A stretch of 13,154 nucleotides of DNA. Origin: Desulfuromonadales bacterium. Its GTDB lineage: Bacteria; Desulfobacterota; Desulfuromonadia; Desulfuromonadales; BM103. Below, in pieces: positions 7,176-13,154 of this stretch. Location of the stretch: the NCBI GenBank assembly GCA_030630015.1, contig DAOVNV010000040.1, positions 1-13,154 of the forward strand. Reading direction: 5' to 3'. Within the stretch, counting starts at the first letter, position 1. The number at the start of each line of letters is the position of its first letter. The notes under the pieces were generated by a model. The model was not told the origin of the DNA, did not search any database, and worked only from the letters and a program-made list of their open reading frames with translations. A program made the translations under genes and the position numbers.

Positions 7176-8587
7176 ACGGGTTGGAATTGATCGCCCTGAC
7201 TCCGGTTCTGATCCTGGTACTGGGAGGAACGGCCCTGTTGATGGCCGGAGCCTGGTACAGGCAACCGGACCCCCTGCTGGCCGGCGGGATCAGCGTGGCG
7301 CTGGCCGCAGGCCTCTCCGCTCTGCTGTTGACGCCCCCGGTTCAGGAAATTGCCGGTCTGTTCAGCAGCACCCCCTACGCGCGCTTCTTTACCCTGTTCT
7401 GGTCGTTGAGTGCCGCCCTGATGTTGGTGATTTCGGTGCGTTACGTGAAAGAACGGTCATTGCCTGCCGGCGAGTACGTCTCCCTGGTTCTGTTCGCCAC
7501 CGCCGGCATGGCGCTGCTCTCCTCGGCAACCAGTCTGATCGGGATCTTTCTCGGCCTGGAGGCGTTCACCCTGGCCTTCTATATCCTGATCGCCTGCAAC
7601 CGTCACTGCGACCTGTCCGCCGAGGCCGGTCTCAAGTACCTGGTCATGGGTGCCGTGGCGACCGGCTTCATGGCCTTCGGCATCGCCCTGATCTACGCCT
7701 GCAGCGGCAGTTTCCACCTGCCCGAAGCCCTGCAGGGTCTGGCAGCCGCCGGTGCATTGCGTCCTTGGGGACTGCTCGGCTGGGGCATGCTGCTGGTTGC
7801 CATCGGCTTTAAGATCTCGCTGGTGCCCTTCCACCTCTGGACACCCGATGTCTACCAGGGCGCCCCGACCCCGGTCGTCAGCCTGTTGGCCACCGGTTCG
7901 AAAGGTGCCGTTGCCGCAGCCCTGATCGGTCTGTTCGCGAGCGGTCCGAGCGGCTGGACCGATATGACGTCCCTGCTCTGGCTGCTGTCGGCTCTGACCA
8001 TGCTGGTCGGCGCACTTTGTGCTTTGCCGCAAACCAATATCAAGCGTCTGCTGGCTTATTCGTCCGTGGTTCACATGGGGACCCTGCTGATCGGCCTGCT
8101 CTGCCAGACGTCCGATGGCCTGGCCGCTTCAGTGTTCTACGTCACGGTGTACTGCATTGCCAGCCTGGGCAGCTTTGCGATCATCACCAGCATGGCAGAC
8201 GGCACCAGCGAGCCCACTGACCTGGAGCAATGGCGTGGCCTCGGCTACCGTCACCCGGTGCGCTGCGGCGTCCTGACCGTCCTGCTGCTTTCCCTCGCCG
8301 GAATGCCACCAACCGCCGGCTTCATGGCTAAGTTCGCGATCTTCCACGCCTCTATCCAGGCTGACTTTATCGGCCTGGCCCTGGTCGGCATCCTGGCCTC
8401 GCTGATCTCCTTCGCCTTTTACCTGAAAGTGATCATGGTCATGTTCATGACCGATGAAACCGCCCCAGCCTGCCACCCCGGCACGACCCTCGAGCACTCC
8501 GTTCTGGCGATCTGTACGGGCGCAGTTCTGTTGTTCGGACTGTTTCCGGGGTTGCTGTTTGACCTGATTGGCAGTATCCTGCCCTGA
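7172..8587 (+). CDS. nuoN: NADH-quinone oxidoreductase subunit N, antiporter-like proton pump
   Basis: NuoN (471 aa) is the third antiporter-like subunit, next to NuoK in the membrane arm. E130 sits in FLGLEAFTLAFYILIAC, K214 in AIGFKISLVPFHLWTPDVYQ, K244 in LLATGSKGAVAAA, and the extra lysine K155 in EAGLKYLVMG. Together these are the expected channel set. APTPVVSLL and NIKRLLAYSSVVHMG are typical. The GGAGG at 7160s with about 7 nt spacing and an ATGA overlap with nuoM fix the start. This is the last nuo gene in the operon. No intrinsic terminator is visible right after its stop, so some read-through into the next gene is possible. Confidence 0.97.
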   Translation: MNGLELIALTPVLILVLGGTALLMAGAWYRQPDPLLAGGISVALAAGLSALLLTPPVQEIAGLFSSTPYARFFTLFWSLSAALMLVISVRYVKERSLPAGEYVSLVLFATAGMALLSSATSLIGIFLGLEAFTLAFYILIACNRHCDLSAEAGLKYLVMGAVATGFMAFGIALIYACSGSFHLPEALQGLAAAGALRPWGLLGWGMLLVAIGFKISLVPFHLWTPDVYQGAPTPVVSLLATGSKGAVAAALIGLFASGPSGWTDMTSLLWLLSALTMLVGALCALPQTNIKRLLAYSSVVHMGTLLIGLLCQTSDGLAASVFYVTVYCIASLGSFAIITSMADGTSEPTDLEQWRGLGYRHPVRCGVLTVLLLSLAGMPPTAGFMAKFAIFHASIQADFIGLALVGILASLISFAFYLKVIMVMFMTDETAPACHPGTTLEHSVLAICTGAVLLFGLFPGLLFDLIGSILP

Positions 8588-8597
8588 CGCATATAAT
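8568..8597 (+). promoter_or_regulatory. Candidate sigma70 promoter for the CoA-binding gene
   Basis: TTGGCA (8568-8573) and TATAAT (8592-8597) are separated by 18 bp, matching the -35 (5/6) and -10 (6/6) boxes. A second TATAAT (8606-8611) follows. The -35 is inside the end of nuoN, and the start codon is about 70 bp downstream. Prediction by eye only. Confidence 0.45.
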
Positions 8598-8627
8598 TTC
8601 GGATATATAATCAAAACAAAATTATTA

Positions 8628-8644
8628 CCACAGAGGCACAGAGA
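8628..8644 (+). repeat. Fragment of a CCACAGAG-type dispersed repeat
   Basis: CCACAGAGGCACAGAGA lies in the 85-bp gap between nuoN and the CoA-binding gene. It resembles the common bacterial dispersed repeat of the form ccacagagacacagaga..., which I recognise from memory. It is short and may be only the conserved core. The purine-rich tract after it supplies the ribosome binding site of the next gene. Confidence 0.4.
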
Positions 8645-8672
8645 ACCTAGAAAAAGGTGAAAGGATATCGTT

Positions 8673-9077
8673 ATGGATCCAATCGATTTGCAGATAGAAA
8701 CCTTCCTGGCCGCTCCAAGTTTCGGCGTGGTCGGTGCCTCATCCAAACGCGAAAAATATGGCAACAAGATCTTGCGCTGCTATCAGCAGAACCAGCGCAA
8801 AGCGATCCCGGTCAACCCGGTTGAAAAGGAAATTGAAGGAGAGGCTTGCGTCACTTCAGTCGTTGAACTGCCTGCGGAAACGATCAGCATCTCGGTAATC
8901 ACTCCGCCGAAAATCACTGAACAGGTGGTCGAGCAAGCGATCGGCAGAGGTATCAAAAACATCTGGATGCAGCCGGGCGCAGAGAGCGCTGCCGCAGTAG
9001 CGGCCTGCAAGGTAGCAGGGGTCAACGTGATCGCTGATGGCAGCTGCCTGCTGGTGGTACTGGGGTACCACGAATAG
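8673..9077 (+). CDS. CoA-binding protein, YccU-like
   Basis: A 134-aa soluble protein of the CoA-binding (Rossmann-like, CoA_binding_2) family, to which E. coli YccU belongs. The N-terminal half holds the nucleotide loop FGVVGASSKREKYGNKI (about 17-33). Next comes a second strand, KAIPVNPVEKEIEGEAC (43-59), in the position of the VNP motif that contacts CoA. IKNIWMQPGAES (93-104) is the third signature. The family binds CoA or acyl-CoA, but its cellular role is poorly defined, so no reaction is assigned. The ATG is supported by AAAGGA (8660-8665) at 7 nt. It has its own candidate promoter inside the end of nuoN and a strong terminator about 60 bp downstream, so it is probably a single-gene unit. 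Nothing links it functionally to complex I. Confidence 0.9.
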   Translation: MDPIDLQIETFLAAPSFGVVGASSKREKYGNKILRCYQQNQRKAIPVNPVEKEIEGEACVTSVVELPAETISISVITPPKITEQVVEQAIGRGIKNIWMQPGAESAAAVAACKVAGVNVIADGSCLLVVLGYHE

Positions 9078-9138
9078 CCAACAAGCACGAAATGGCAATG
9101 TAGACCCTGCCAAGGCAACCCATTCGCCTACAGTGTTG

Positions 9139-9176
9139 AAAAGGTCATCCTCAACTGGATGGCCTTTTCGCTTTTT
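9139..9176 (+). terminator. Rho-independent terminator after the CoA-binding gene
   Basis: AAAAGGTCATCC (9139-9150), loop TCAACT, GGATGGCCTTTT (9157-9168) form a 12-bp stem with one G-U pair, followed by CGCTTTTT. It ends the upstream gene and lies only about 10 bp before the riboswitch candidate. I see no clear promoter between them, so leader transcripts either read through or start from a promoter overlapping this hairpin. Confidence 0.85.
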
Positions 9177-9184
9177 GCCCTCGT

Positions 9185-9258
9185 TCAGGGACAAATTCAG
9201 GGTAAATTGATGACGCAAAACCACGGGTCCTGGATAAGCATGGCTGGGCTGTCAGTGA
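9185..9258 (+). promoter_or_regulatory. Candidate GEMM-I-like cyclic-dinucleotide riboswitch aptamer
   Basis: The core reads like a GEMM-I (c-di-GMP class I) aptamer. CAAA (9192-9195) is followed by six bases, a GTAA GNRA tetraloop (9202-9205), six bases, then GACGCAAAACCACGGGTC (9212-9228). The canonical form is GACGCAAAGCC.. and the 6-GNRA-6 arm matches the known layout exactly in length. The arm pairs T9197-A9210, C9198-G9209, A9199-T9208 and G9200-T9207. The closing 3' segment GGCTGGGCTGTC (9242-9253) matches the ..AGCCGGGYUGCC end of the class. P1-like pairing GACA (9190-9193)/TGTC (9250-9253), with a flanking TCA/TGA, closes the junction. The right-hand arm (9225-9240) is poorly paired, so the aptamer may be divergent or decayed. 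The downstream hairpin and kinase gene fit a control region. Ligand untested. Confidence 0.6.
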
Positions 9259-9272
9259 TAGGAGAATATATT

Positions 9273-9344
9273 ATGAACCAAAAACCACTTTTGTCGACAA
9301 GTGGTTTTTGCGTTTCTGTAGATATTGAGGTAAGATTAAATTGA
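9273..9344 (+). CDS. Possible 23-aa leader ORF between riboswitch and kinase
   Basis: ATG at 9273 has an excellent SD (AGGAG, 9260-9264, 8 nt away) and encodes MNQKPLLSTSGFCVSVDIEVRLN before a TGA. The second terminator-like hairpin (9280-9309) is entirely inside it, so ribosomes on it would cover that hairpin. It may be a leader peptide, a remnant, or chance. I know no homologue. The next gene starts 30 bp after it. Confidence 0.3.
   Translation: MNQKPLLSTSGFCVSVDIEVRLN
9280..9309 (+). terminator. Terminator-like hairpin, likely riboswitch expression platform
   Basis: AAAAACCACTT (9280-9290), loop TTGTCGAC, AAGTGGTTTTT (9299-9309) form a perfect 11-bp stem whose 3' arm ends in five Ts, then GCGTTTC. 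It lies between the riboswitch candidate and the kinase gene, the position of a regulated terminator. It is also nearly symmetric and could act in the other direction. Confidence 0.65.
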
Positions 9345-9374
9345 TTAAGTCCATCTAATTTCTAGGTAGGGCGT

Positions 9375-10418
9375 ATGAGTAAATCAATCGTTATCTTGCC
9401 ATTGATCATGGCGCTTTCCAGTACTCTGCAGTTTATTGCTGCAGTCATGGCGATCCGCCTGATACGTCCAAGTGGTTTTTTCTCTGCATGGATCCTGCTA
9501 GCCTCTGGGTTTATCGTACAGGGGATGCGCCGAATCGTCGCGTTAGTTCATGTCCTTGGCGGGCAGGTGCAAGGCGACATGACGGTAGAAATTTTTGGCT
9601 TGGTCATCTCACTTCTCATGCTTTGCGGCATCATCAAGTTCAAACCACTCTTCGATGAGATCAATCATTCGCATCAAGCCTTGCTTGCAGAACATAAAAA
9701 ACTGTCACATGCAAACAGTGAACTGGAGGCTTTCGTTTCCACAGTCTCCCACGATCTGCGAACACCCCTTACGGTTATCATCGGTTATGCAGAACACTTG
9801 AGACAGGAATGTGCAAGTAAACTCGATGAGCAGGAGTTGAGCTATCTTAAAGAAATAGAAGATCATGGAGGCAGGATGACGGCCTTGATGGAAGACCTTC
9901 TTGTTCTTTCCAAGGTCGGCTACGTGGAGCGACCAGCTAAACCCGTAGATGCTGATGTCGTGGTGCAGGACATTCTTACGGAATTCGGAGCACGACTTGC
10001 AATAGAAGGGATAGCGATCAATAAGACGGCACTGCCCAGACTGCATGTTCCTGAAACTCTCCTTGCGGAAATCTTCAAAAACCTCATTGGAAATGCTCTC
10101 CATTACGCCTGTGAAAAAGGAGCTTCCATCGAAATCGGAGGGAAGAAGGAAGGTGACCTGGTACGTTTCTTCGTTCGAGACCATGGTCCTGGTGTCCCCG
10201 AAGAAGAGCGGGGCAGGATCTTTGAAATATTTTATCGCGGCTCAACCGGGAAACAATCCAAAGGCACGGGGATCGGTCTTGCCATCGTGCAGAAGATTGC
10301 TCAACTCTATGGTGGTGGGGCATGGGTGGAAGAGACTCCCCAGGGAGGCAGCACCTTCTGGTTTGAAATGATAGAGGCATCGCCAAACAATCCCGCCACC
10401 GAGACATGCGAAACTTGA
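9375..10418 (+). CDS. Orphan membrane sensor histidine kinase
   Basis: A 347-aa sensor kinase. The N-terminus has three hydrophobic helices (about 5-28, 36-58, 70-88) and no sizeable periplasmic domain, suggesting it senses in or near the membrane. A short coiled-coil-like linker (about 95-118) leads to the HisKA dimer domain with H126 in STVSHDLRTPL, the phosphorylated histidine. The ATPase domain follows: N-box EIFKNLIGNALHYA (232-245), G1 VRDHGPGVP (267-275), F-box IFEIFYRG (282-289) and G2 KGTGIGLAIV (296-305). All catalytic motifs are intact, so it should autophosphorylate. No response regulator is adjacent, so its partner is elsewhere. ATG 9375 has an AGGTAGGG SD. Base use is visibly more AT-rich than in the nuo genes, hinting at separate ancestry. 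A riboswitch-like leader lies upstream. Confidence 0.93.
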   Translation: MSKSIVILPLIMALSSTLQFIAAVMAIRLIRPSGFFSAWILLASGFIVQGMRRIVALVHVLGGQVQGDMTVEIFGLVISLLMLCGIIKFKPLFDEINHSHQALLAEHKKLSHANSELEAFVSTVSHDLRTPLTVIIGYAEHLRQECASKLDEQELSYLKEIEDHGGRMTALMEDLLVLSKVGYVERPAKPVDADVVVQDILTEFGARLAIEGIAINKTALPRLHVPETLLAEIFKNLIGNALHYACEKGASIEIGGKKEGDLVRFFVRDHGPGVPEEERGRIFEIFYRGSTGKQSKGTGIGLAIVQKIAQLYGGGAWVEETPQGGSTFWFEMIEASPNNPATETCET

Positions 10419-10503
10419 CCCAAATGAAATCCCCCTTTCGCTAAATCTGACGTAGAGATCGCAATCATTCAGCCACGAATCTCTTCAAACGGAGCTTTGG
10501 GGC

Positions 10504-12615
10504 CTACCCCTCGAAACTGACCAGGACCACCACCGACCGCGACCCGACAGGATACCTACCCTGCTGCTCCAGTTCCACTTCGGAACCCGGCATGCAACTT
10601 GCCGCATCTCCACTCAGAGACGTATCGACAGATCGCCGCCAGCGTAATTGTCCATCCAATGGCGGCAGTTCAAATTCCAGCTCGTCCTCTCCGGCATGAG
10701 CAATCAGGTAAAACTCCGCCTCGTCAGCCTGGCCCTGCAGGTGCATGCCGAGGGACTGCGAGGCTTCTGACCAGTCCGGGACATGCAGGCGTGTGCCGTG
10801 CCAGGTCAGCTGGCGTTCGCCACTTTCCTCACCCTCGAAGTGCCTGGGCCGCAACAGCGCATGGCGCTGACGAAGTGTGATCAGATGCTGGAAGAACCTG
10901 AACAGGTCATCGTGATTTTCTAACTCGTTCCAGTCGATCCAGCTGACCTCGTTGTCCTGGCACCAGGCATTGTTGTTGCCGCCCTGGCTGCGTCCCATTT
11001 CGTCCCCAGCCAGGATCATCGGCACGCCATGGGCAAGGATCAGCAAAGCGGCCAGGTTGTGTATCTGCCGTTCGCGCAGTTCAAGGATGGCCGAGTCGTC
11101 CGTCTCGCCCTCTACTCCGTGATTGGCGCTATTACTGCCATTGCAGCCATCACTGTTGTACTCGCCGTTGGCTTCGTTATGCTTTTGCTCATAACTGACC
11201 AGGTCTGCCAGAGTGAAGCCGTCGTGACTGGTCACGAAGTTGATGCTGTGAAAAGGTGCTCGGCCGCTATCTTGGTAGAGATCGGAACTGCCGGCCAGAC
11301 GCGTCGCCAGCACCGCCACCAGGCCCTGGTCACCACGCACGAAACGGCGGATATCGTCTCGAAACTTGCCATTCCATTCCGCCCAGCGGCCGAAGTTGGG
11401 GAAATCCCCAACCTGGTAAAGCCCAGCCGCATCCCAGGCTTCAGCGATCAGCTTGGTGTCGGCCAGCACCGGATGGCCGGCAATCCGCTCCAACAGTGGC
11501 GGATTGGACAGCACCTCGCCATCGGAGCCGCGCCCGAGAATTGAGGCGAGATCGAATCGGAACCCATCGACGTGCATCTCAGTCACCCAGTAGCACAGAC
11601 AGTCAATGATCAGGTCGCGCACCACCGGATGATGGCACTTGACCGTGTTGCCGCATCCAGAATAGTTGGCATACTCGCCGCTTTTCTCATCAACCAAGTA
11701 GTAAACGCTGTTGTCGATGCCACGGAAGGAGATGGTTCTGCCCTGTTCGTTGCCTTCGCCGGTATGATTGAACACCATGTCGAGGATCACCTCGATCCCG
11801 GCATCATGCAGCGCCTTGACCATTTCCTTGAATTCCCTGACTTGGGTGCCGGCACCCATTCCAGAAGCATAGGCCGCCTTCGGTGCAAACCAGGCCAGGG
11901 GATGATAGCCCCAGAAATTATGTAGCTTTTCGCCAGTCAGGGGATTTTTCCGGTAATTGTCAGCCTCGTCGAACTCAGTGACCGGCAGCAGTTCGACCGC
12001 CGTCACCCCCAACTCCTTCAGATAGGGAATTTTCTCAACCAGCCCGCGGAAGGTCCCGGGCGCAGCCACATCTGATGACGGATCGCGGGTGAACCCCCTC
12101 ACGTGCATTTCGTAAATCACCGAGTCTGCCAGATGCCGATTCAGCGGTCGGTCCATCCCCCAGTCAAACTGATCATCAACCAGCAGACCCCGCCAATTGC
12201 CCTGCCGGGCAGCCTTGCGCTGCGCTCCCAGCCACAAGGATGGACCGGAAATCGCCCGGGCATAGGGGTCGAGCAGAACCACCCTATGGTCAAACCTGTG
12301 AATCGGCAGCTCTTCTTCATCTTCCCTGGTCATGCGAAAGCCGTACTCGAAGCCGGAGATCAAGCCCCGCAGCAGCATATGCCAGACATCACCGGTCCGG
12401 TTGATCACCGGATCAAACGGCAATTCCACCAGTGGTTCAATCTTCCCTGGTTGGAACAGCACCAGGGACACCGCCGTGGCATGCCGGGAAAAAATCGCGA
12501 AATTGATCCCGTCCGCCAACCGACTGACCCCGTAAGGCTGTGGGAAACCCTTCATGACGGCAAAATCGGTCGTAATCGCGTCGAGAAACCTTTTTCGGCT
12601 GGTTATAGCTTCCAT
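10504..12615 (-). CDS. glgX: Glycogen debranching enzyme (isoamylase-type, GH13)
   Basis: This enzyme hydrolyses alpha-1,6 branch points of glycogen or limit dextrins. With ATG at 12613-12615 it has 703 aa. A TTG 28 codons upstream (12697-12699) also keeps the frame open, but I prefer the ATG, as nothing family-like lies before it and an AGAAAG stretch precedes it. The N-terminal CBM48-like domain begins QPYGVSRLADGINFAIFSRHA. The barrel has YEMHVRGFT, WGYHPLAWFAP and VILDMVFNHTGEGNEQG. The catalytic triad is D355 (DGFRFDLAS), E392 (LIAEAWDAAG) and D465 (VTSHDGFTL). AGDEMGRSQGGNNNAWCQDN is the usual GlgX/isoamylase stretch. It converges with the kinase gene and diverges from the tautomerase. 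No other glycogen gene is in the window. The 85-bp gap to the kinase (10419-10503) shows no convincing terminator, only a weak AGAGAT/ATCTCT inverted pair (10454-10459 and 10479-10484). Confidence 0.93.
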   Translation of the reverse strand: MEAITSRKRFLDAITTDFAVMKGFPQPYGVSRLADGINFAIFSRHATAVSLVLFQPGKIEPLVELPFDPVINRTGDVWHMLLRGLISGFEYGFRMTREDEEELPIHRFDHRVVLLDPYARAISGPSLWLGAQRKAARQGNWRGLLVDDQFDWGMDRPLNRHLADSVIYEMHVRGFTRDPSSDVAAPGTFRGLVEKIPYLKELGVTAVELLPVTEFDEADNYRKNPLTGEKLHNFWGYHPLAWFAPKAAYASGMGAGTQVREFKEMVKALHDAGIEVILDMVFNHTGEGNEQGRTISFRGIDNSVYYLVDEKSGEYANYSGCGNTVKCHHPVVRDLIIDCLCYWVTEMHVDGFRFDLASILGRGSDGEVLSNPPLLERIAGHPVLADTKLIAEAWDAAGLYQVGDFPNFGRWAEWNGKFRDDIRRFVRGDQGLVAVLATRLAGSSDLYQDSGRAPFHSINFVTSHDGFTLADLVSYEQKHNEANGEYNSDGCNGSNSANHGVEGETDDSAILELRERQIHNLAALLILAHGVPMILAGDEMGRSQGGNNNAWCQDNEVSWIDWNELENHDDLFRFFQHLITLRQRHALLRPRHFEGEESGERQLTWHGTRLHVPDWSEASQSLGMHLQGQADEAEFYLIAHAGEDELEFELPPLDGQLRWRRSVDTSLSGDAASCMPGSEVELEQQGRYPVGSRSVVVLVSFEG

Positions 12616-12686
12616 AACTGTTCTTTCTATTGCAGAGTATGGTCTGTCAGCCCAGTTTATCAGAATTGATGGATTGTGACAGAGGC

Positions 12687-12715
12687 TTGCATCACTCAAA
12701 TGAATCAGCTATCTT
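12687..12715 (+). promoter_or_regulatory. Weak candidate promoter for the tautomerase gene
   Basis: TTGCAT (12687-12692) and TATCTT (12710-12715) are 17 bp apart, each matching the sigma70 boxes at 4 of 6 positions. They lie in the 133-bp divergent gap between glgX and the tautomerase gene, where promoters for both are expected. I could not pick a convincing promoter for glgX. Confidence 0.3.
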
Positions 12716-12748
12716 GAGACAGCTTTAATGTCGCAAATGGAGGACGCA

Positions 12749-12937
12749 ATGCCGATTATCACCATGGAAGGCCCGGCGATTGATGATCTCGACAGGAAAC
12801 GTGAACTGACCGATACGATCACCAGGGCGGCATCCGAATTTTACGGGCTACCCACTGACACGATCGTCATCATCCTTAAGGAAAACGCCCCGGACAATGT
12901 CAGTGTGGGCGGACAACTGATCATTGACCGGAACTGA
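12749..12937 (+). CDS. 4-oxalocrotonate tautomerase family protein, DmpI-like
   Basis: A 62-aa tautomerase-superfamily protein. After Met removal the N-terminal residue is Pro1, the family's catalytic base, in PIITMEGPAIDD. The end, KENAPDNVSVGGQLI, is the conserved turn around the oligomer interface. By hand alignment to classical 4-oxalocrotonate tautomerase, the substrate-binding arginines (Arg11, Arg39) and Phe50 are replaced. It therefore looks like the DmpI branch, whose substrate is generally not known; catechol degradation should not be assumed. The start is set by GGAGG (12738-12742) and by the need for Pro directly after Met. An in-frame ATG at 12728 would add seven residues and abolish Pro1. 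A small hairpin, TGAGAC/GTCTCA (12935-12953), spans the stop codon and has no U-run. Confidence 0.88.
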   Translation: MPIITMEGPAIDDLDRKRELTDTITRAASEFYGLPTDTIVIILKENAPDNVSVGGQLIIDRN

Positions 12938-12986
12938 GACTCGTAGGGTCTCACCGGATCAGATTGAATAAAGTCAGGAGGCGACA

Positions 12987-13154
12987 GTGGAAGAGCCCAA
13001 AAAACCGAGCCCGGCTGAAATCAGCACGGGCCTTGCCAAAATACGTAAGCGCCGCTGGTTTTTCTTTGGCGTTGTCCTGATCTATGTACCGGCATTGATG
13101 ATAACCCTCAAAGTCTCCCAGTCCGGCACGACAACACTCACCATATTCGGGCTC
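12987..13154 (+). CDS. Unrecognised membrane protein, N-terminal part (3' end outside window)
   Basis: A GTG start at 12987 has a perfect AGGAGG SD (12976-12981, 5 nt spacing). The frame stays open for 56 codons to the window edge. The protein begins with a polar, lysine-rich segment (MEEPKKPSPAEISTGLAKIR), then KRR, then a hydrophobic helix (WFFFGVVLIYVPALMITLKV, about 24-43), and a further hydrophobic stretch starts at the edge. The positive cluster before the helix suggests a cytoplasmic N-terminus. It is 49 bp after the tautomerase gene and may be co-transcribed with it. I do not recognise the family. Confidence 0.75.
   Translation, partial: MEEPKKPSPAEISTGLAKIRKRRWFFFGVVLIYVPALMITLKVSQSGTTTLTIFGL

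Noticed and set aside
9157..9180. Possible sigma54 promoter (GG...GC) before the riboswitch candidate
   Set aside because: The GG and GC elements are 14 bp apart rather than 10, and they fall in the terminator.
11029..11544. + strand open frame (171 codons) opposite glgX
   Set aside because: Shadow of the glgX coding frame, which has a full catalytic triad; no domain seen on the + strand.
12616..12699. TTG start extending glgX by 28 codons
   Set aside because: The extra residues do not resemble the family and would cover most of the divergent promoter region; the ATG at 12615 is better.
12728..12748. Upstream ATG for the tautomerase
   Set aside because: It would add seven residues before the catalytic proline; the GGAGG SD fits ATG 12749.

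Overview
The window looks like the chromosome of a fairly GC-rich Gram-negative bacterium, most likely of the Desulfuromonadales/Geobacter-Pelobacter group. The reasons are a nuoA-N-type complex I operon with ATGA overlaps, REP-like small repeats in its gaps, and a GEMM-like cyclic-dinucleotide riboswitch candidate. This placement is an inference from style, not a measured match.

Positions 1-8587 hold the distal half of a respiratory complex I operon on the + strand: the 3' end of nuoG, then nuoH, nuoI, nuoJ, nuoK, nuoL, nuoM and nuoN, all intact. G/H, J/K, K/L and M/N overlap by 4 bases and L/M by 1, so translation is probably coupled. The exceptions are H/I (230 bp) and I/J (84 bp). Both gaps are filled by short repeat-type sequences: a GC-rich repeat pair plus a REP doublet in the first, and an AT-rich inverted repeat in the second.

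Positions 8588-9374 hold a small CoA-binding (YccU-like) gene with its own likely promoter and a strong terminator. A structured leader follows: a GEMM-I-like riboswitch candidate, then a strong-SD short ORF with a second terminator-like hairpin inside it. The 3' arm of that hairpin can also pair with a conserved strand of the candidate aptamer, giving a plausible on/off switch. The leader precedes an orphan membrane histidine kinase (9375-10418), whose base composition looks more AT-rich than the nuo genes.

Positions 10504-12615 (- strand) encode a GlgX-type glycogen debranching enzyme. Divergent from it are a DmpI-type tautomerase (12749-12937) and the start of an unrecognised membrane protein that runs off the window (12987 onward). 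The nuo genes make the proton-pumping arm and part of the electron-transfer arm of NADH:quinone oxidoreductase. The later genes are not obviously related to it; the most interesting part is the regulatory leader at 9185-9374.
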